A stretch of 64,000 nucleotides of DNA, taken from contig NZ_JAUXXZ010000077.1 in assembly GCF_030684675.1 (NCBI RefSeq), positions 1 through 64,000 of the forward strand, given 5' to 3'. Both the position numbers and the translations under genes were made by a program. The notes under the pieces were generated by a model, which saw nothing but the letters and a program-made list of their open reading frames with translations, had not been told where the DNA came from and did no database searches. Below are positions 60,501 through 64,000 of the stretch, in pieces; the stretch's first letter is position 1; every line of letters begins with the position of its first letter. The stretch is from Daejeonella sp. (lineage in GTDB: Bacteria > Bacteroidota > Bacteroidia > Sphingobacteriales > Sphingobacteriaceae).

Positions 60501-61316
60501 TCAGGCTTGCTTTTCTTTATAGCAGAACACATTAATGGCCATATCAAAGCTCTCGCAAATGAGTCTGGTATCTACAAATGGGCGTTTTCGGGTAGCTGAT
60601 TCCTTGACATAATAATGGAAACCTAAACTTTCAACCAGTGCAAGAAGCTCATGCAGGGTTTGCTTTGAATTCACATTATTATGGTATTCGAAAAAGATAT
60701 GCTTTGCATTCTGCAAACTTGTTCCGCAATATTTCAAAACAGTATCCTCAGCTCCTTCAATATCAATTTTTAGAAAATCGACATCCTCTGTCAGGTAATC
60801 GAGTAAAGGAACAGCTTCAATAAGTTTGGGCTCCTGCCGGGAGTATTCATTATTTACTCTGCCACCCATGCCACCATCGGTAAAGAACTTTAAGGTTTCT
60901 TTTTGTGTCCAAACCGCCTTTTGATGAAGTGTCACATTTTTCAATCCAAAGGTCTCAACATTCTCTTTCAAAATCGCGAAAATATCTGCGTCAGGTTCAA
61001 ATGCAATAATATGATGATCAGGATAATTGAGTGAAAAATATAAAACACTCAGGCCCATATTTGCACCACAATCGAGAATAATCCCTGAGCCGGCACTGGG
61101 TTCGAACCGATAAATTTCCGTCTCGAAAAGTTCAATATAGGATTCCGAAAAACTTGGTCCGTGATGAAATTTAAAAGGTTTATCGAATACATGAGCATAT
61201 CCAACAGTGAAGTGTTTATAATCGGCAATCCGACCTAATTCCAGCTTAATATCGCCCGAATTAAGCCTCATTTGTATGCGTCTTTTAAGTCTTCTGAATT
61301 CTTTTCTTAAACCCAC
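60501..61316 (-). CDS. FkbM-family methyltransferase
   Basis: A 271-residue SAM-dependent methyltransferase. Motif I is IILDCGANMGLSVLYFSLNYP, followed by IAFEPDADIF and FLKIDIEGAEDTVL, all typical of FkbM enzymes that methylate sugars or polyketides. GTG 61316 is used; ATG 61271 is an alternative that would drop a basic N-terminus. It is on the opposite strand to the other glycan genes but adjacent, so a role in modifying the same glycan is likely. Confidence 0.85.
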   Translation of the reverse strand: MGLRKEFRRLKRRIQMRLNSGDIKLELGRIADYKHFTVGYAHVFDKPFKFHHGPSFSESYIELFETEIYRFEPSAGSGIILDCGANMGLSVLYFSLNYPDHHIIAFEPDADIFAILKENVETFGLKNVTLHQKAVWTQKETLKFFTDGGMGGRVNNEYSRQEPKLIEAVPLLDYLTEDVDFLKIDIEGAEDTVLKYCGTSLQNAKHIFFEYHNNVNSKQTLHELLALVESLGFHYYVKESATRKRPFVDTRLICESFDMAINVFCYKEKQA

Positions 61317-61355
61317 ACCTGTCAGATTTATAGGTATTAAACATCAATCAGCCAA

Positions 61356-61386
61356 AACAAAAAAAGCGACCAAATAGATCGCTTTT
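61356..61386 (-). terminator. Intrinsic terminator of infB
   Basis: On the minus strand AAAAGCGA (61386-61379) and TCGCTTTT (61369-61362) form an 8-bp stem across 9 bases, and the T-run continues past it. It ends the infB transcript before the FkbM gene. Confidence 0.85.
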
Positions 61387-61403
61387 AATATTATTTGTTC
61401 AGA

Positions 61404-64000
61404 TTATAATTTCCTTTTCACTTCTACCTGCTCGTATGATTCAACGATATCACCTACTTCAATATTATTGAAGTTCTGAATATTTAAACCACACTCATAA
61501 CCGGTAGCAACTTCTTTCACATCATCTTTGAAACGCTTCAATGAGGCAAGCTCACCGGTATAAACAACTACACCATCACGTATGATACGAATTTTGCTGT
61601 TCCTGGTAATCTTTCCGTCCAGTACCATACACCCTGCAATTGTACCCACTTTACTGATCTTAAATACCTCACGAATTTCAACGTTTGAAGTAATTTTCTC
61701 TTCAAATTCAGGATCCAGCATACCTTCCATCGCGGCTTTCACCTCATTGATGGCATCGTAGATGATTGAATAAAGACGGATATCGATCTGTTCTGCTTCA
61801 GCCAGTTTACGTGCACTTGCAGAAGGGCGAACCTGGAAACCAATGATGATCGCATCGGAAGCCGAAGCTAATAATACATCTGATTCAGATATCTGACCCA
61901 CAGATTTATGTATGATATTCACCTGGATCTGTTCAGTAGACAGTTTCAGTAGGGAATCGGATAACGCTTCAATTGAACCGTCCACGTCACCCTTAACGAT
62001 CACGTTCAGCTCTTTGAAGTTTCCGATCGCCAAACGACGTCCGATCTCATCCAATGTGATATGTTTTTGAGTACGTAATCCCTGCTCACGTTGTAACTGC
62101 AATCTCTTATTGGCAACCTGACGGGCTTCAACTTCACTTTCCATCACGTTAAACTTATCACCTGAGGTTGGTGCGCCCTGCATACCCAATACCTGCACAG
62201 GTGTTGATGGTCCGGCATGATCTAGCTTAACTCCACGCTCATTATGTAATGCTTTAACCTTCCCACTGTATCCACCGGCAAGTATCGCATCCCCAACCCG
62301 TAATGTTCCAGCCTGGATCAGAACAGTAGTAACAATACCACGGCCTTTATCCAATGCAGCTTCGATAACTGTACCTATTGCGCGTTTATTAGGATTAGCT
62401 GTTAATTCAAGCATATCCGCCTCAAGGCACACCTTTTCAAGTAAAAGATCGATACCTGCTCCGGTTTTACCTGAAATTTCCTGACTCTGATATTTTCCAC
62501 CCCAATCTTCAACCAGAATGTTCATTGCAGAAAGCTGTTCACGAACTTTATCAGCATTTGCACCCGGCTTGTCAACCTTACTGAAGGCAAATACAATCGG
62601 CACATTTGCAGCCTGTGCATGATTAATAGCTTCACGCGTTTGAGGCATCACACTATCATCAGCAGCAATTACAATAATTGCAATATCGGTAACATTGGCA
62701 CCCCTGGCACGCATGGCCGTAAAGGCTTCGTGACCCGGAGTATCCAGGAAAGTTATTTTACGCTCATTTTCAAGAGTTACCTCATAAGCACCTATGTGCT
62801 GGGTTATTCCTCCTGCTTCTCCTGCAATAACGTTGGTCTTACGAACAAAGTCAAGCAACGAGGTCTTACCATGATCCACGTGACCCATTACGGTTACGAT
62901 CGGAGCTCTTGGTAATTGATCCTCAGGACTGTCGGATTCTTCAAGTAAACCAATTTCTTCATCTTCAGGTTTCACAAACTCAACTTCATAACCGAATTCA
63001 TCCGCTACGATTGTCAGAGTTTCAGCATCAAGTCTTTGGTTGATCGATACAAACATTCCCAAACTCATACAGGTTGATATAACCTGAGTAACAGGAACAT
63101 CAAGCATTAGTGCGAGCTCATTTGCAGTAACAAATTCAGTAACCTTAATGGTTTTGGACTGCATTTCTGCTTCCAATGCTGCATCTTCAGCAGTCTGAGC
63201 AACATCATCACGCTTCTGACGGCGTAATTTTGCACGCTGTGCAAATTTTCCTGATTTACCTGCACCACTTAAACGTGCAAGTGTTGCTTTGATCTGATCC
63301 TGAATTTCTTTATCTGTTGGTTCAGCTTTTGGAGTATCCGGTGTACGTGGTTTATTCCTGAAATCAGGACGGGCAGCACCACCTGCTGTTCCTCCTCCTT
63401 GTCCGGGTCTTGCATTTCTGAAATCAGGACGATTACCCTGATATCCAGCACCGGGTGCAGGACGTGGTGATCCACCGGCTTGCTGACCCTGCTGACCCTG
63501 TTGCGTAGGCTGACCGGGTTGTCCCGGAGCATTATCTTTGCGCTTACGTTTACGCTTATGGTCAGCACCAGCAGCACTCGATGAAGAGGCAACCGGCTGC
63601 CCACGGCGGGCCGGTGAAACAGGTAACTCAATTCTGCCAATCACATTCGGACCTGAAAGACGTTCTGCTTTGGCCCGAATAACAGTAGCATCAGGATTAC
63701 TTTCCTGCGTATTTGGTTTATTTTCTTGTTTTTCTTCAACTACCGGTTTAGCAGCCGGAACTTCAGGCTGTTCCTTAATAGTTTCTTTCGGACTTTCAGC
63801 AGGTTCTTTAATTTCTGCTGCAGGTGCTGTTTCAACTTTAGGTTCAGCTTTTTCAGGAGCAGGCTGTGGAATTACTTCCGGTTCTTTAACTTTTACAGGC
63901 TCCTCAACTTTAGCAGCCGGGGCTGATACAACAACGGGCTTTTCAGGTTCCGGACTTTTCTTATCCGGGCGGGTTTTGGAATTCAGGTCATCTAAATTGA
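61404..64000 (-). CDS. infB: Translation initiation factor IF-2, 5' end beyond the window
   Basis: The frame is open from the window edge to TAA at 61404, giving at least 864 residues without the N-terminus. The first 250 or so are low-complexity (Pro/Glu/Lys, then Gly/Arg/Gln-rich), as expected for the IF-2 N-terminal region. The IF2_N-like domain follows, then the GTPase: [12 protein letters not shown] (G1), [16 protein letters not shown] (G3) and the G4 motif, which reads SKVD instead of NKxD (62571-62582). The C-terminal domains bind fMet-tRNA. A GTG at 63644 is an internal codon, not the start. Confidence 0.95.
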   Translation of the reverse strand, partial: NLDDLNSKTRPDKKSPEPEKPVVVSAPAAKVEEPVKVKEPEVIPQPAPEKAEPKVETAPAAEIKEPAESPKETIKEQPEVPAAKPVVEEKQENKPNTQESNPDATVIRAKAERLSGPNVIGRIELPVSPARRGQPVASSSSAAGADHKRKRKRKDNAPGQPGQPTQQGQQGQQAGGSPRPAPGAGYQGNRPDFRNARPGQGGGTAGGAARPDFRNKPRTPDTPKAEPTDKEIQDQIKATLARLSGAGKSGKFAQRAKLRRQKRDDVAQTAEDAALEAEMQSKTIKVTEFVTANELALMLDVPVTQVISTCMSLGMFVSINQRLDAETLTIVADEFGYEVEFVKPEDEEIGLLEESDSPEDQLPRAPIVTVMGHVDHGKTSLLDFVRKTNVIAGEAGGITQHIGAYEVTLENERKITFLDTPGHEAFTAMRARGANVTDIAIIVIAADDSVMPQTREAINHAQAANVPIVFAFSKVDKPGANADKVREQLSAMNILVEDWGGKYQSQEISGKTGAGIDLLLEKVCLEADMLELTANPNKRAIGTVIEAALDKGRGIVTTVLIQAGTLRVGDAILAGGYSGKVKALHNERGVKLDHAGPSTPVQVLGMQGAPTSGDKFNVMESEVEARQVANKRLQLQREQGLRTQKHITLDEIGRRLAIGNFKELNVIVKGDVDGSIEALSDSLLKLSTEQIQVNIIHKSVGQISESDVLLASASDAIIIGFQVRPSASARKLAEAEQIDIRLYSIIYDAINEVKAAMEGMLDPEFEEKITSNVEIREVFKISKVGTIAGCMVLDGKITRNSKIRIIRDGVVVYTGELASLKRFKDDVKEVATGYECGLNIQNFNNIEVGDIVESYEQVEVKRKL

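Noticed and set aside
63644..63646. infB start at GTG 63644
   Set aside because: The frame continues without a stop to the window edge and the upstream residues are typical of the IF-2 N-terminal region.

Overview
The window is chromosomal DNA from a Bacteroidota bacterium, most likely of the Sphingobacteriaceae (Pedobacter-like). The evidence is a set of near-consensus Bacteroidota promoters (TTTG, about 19-21 bases, TAnnTTTG), an arginine operon built around a transcarbamylase of the Bacteroides N-succinylornithine type, scarce Shine-Dalgarno sites, an OmpA protein with thrombospondin type 3 repeats, a BBP2-type porin and a decayed sigma-factor/membrane-partner pair. I see no rRNA, tRNA, CRISPR array, intact insertion sequence or prophage.

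Layout. 1-5.4 kb: yicC, gmk, nadD, a miaE-like gene, an RsmI-like methylase and a secreted repeat-tailed protein, with short repeats and palindromes between them. 5.4-17.2 kb, minus strand: one long, tightly packed arginine operon. In transcription order it holds an arginine-rich leader ORF, an attenuator-like terminator, the N-acylglutamate synthase, argG, argC, a bS23-like gene, argD, argF', argB, proC, argE, a GNAT gene, argH and a PLP aminotransferase. 17.6-31 kb is accessory: an APC permease, an ArsR regulator with an SRPBCC-VOC fusion, two adjacent pseudogenes, glycan genes, an amidohydrolase, an ORF6N protein, a porin, a lipoprotein, an SPFH protein, a thioredoxin-like protein and a pseudouridine-synthase fragment. 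30.7-34.9 kb: a Crp/Fnr regulator followed by YceI, SDR, two pirins and OsmC. 35-38.9 kb: a GT87-like protein, GT2 and a polysaccharide deacetylase, then an SPFH/ribbon-helix-helix pair. 39.4-44.6 kb: rplM-rpsI-rpsB-tsf, nagA, pyrH, frr. 44.7-55.7 kb: an ABC exporter, two PLDc_N microproteins, MFS, recG, an EamA carrier, ridA, a 45-residue protein, ompA, pepP and meaB. 55.8-61.3 kb: a surface-glycan block (three glycosyltransferases, an MsbA-like exporter and an FkbM methyltransferase). The window ends inside infB.

How the genes work together. The arginine operon encodes every step from glutamate to arginine through acylated intermediates. Residue 90 of ArgF' is Val, which predicts that the acyl group is succinyl. 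ProC and a bS23-like gene sit inside the same transcription unit.

The most interesting candidate is the 5' leader of this operon. A 26-codon ORF with six Arg codons overlaps pairable RNA segments and is followed by a hairpin with a T-tract just before the first gene. This is the layout of ribosome-mediated attenuation, which I do not know to be described for arginine synthesis in this phylum. Other notable points are 7-bp-period repeats in several spacers, two of which flank the bS23-like gene in opposite orientation, and a palindrome over the promoter of the SPFH/RHH operon.
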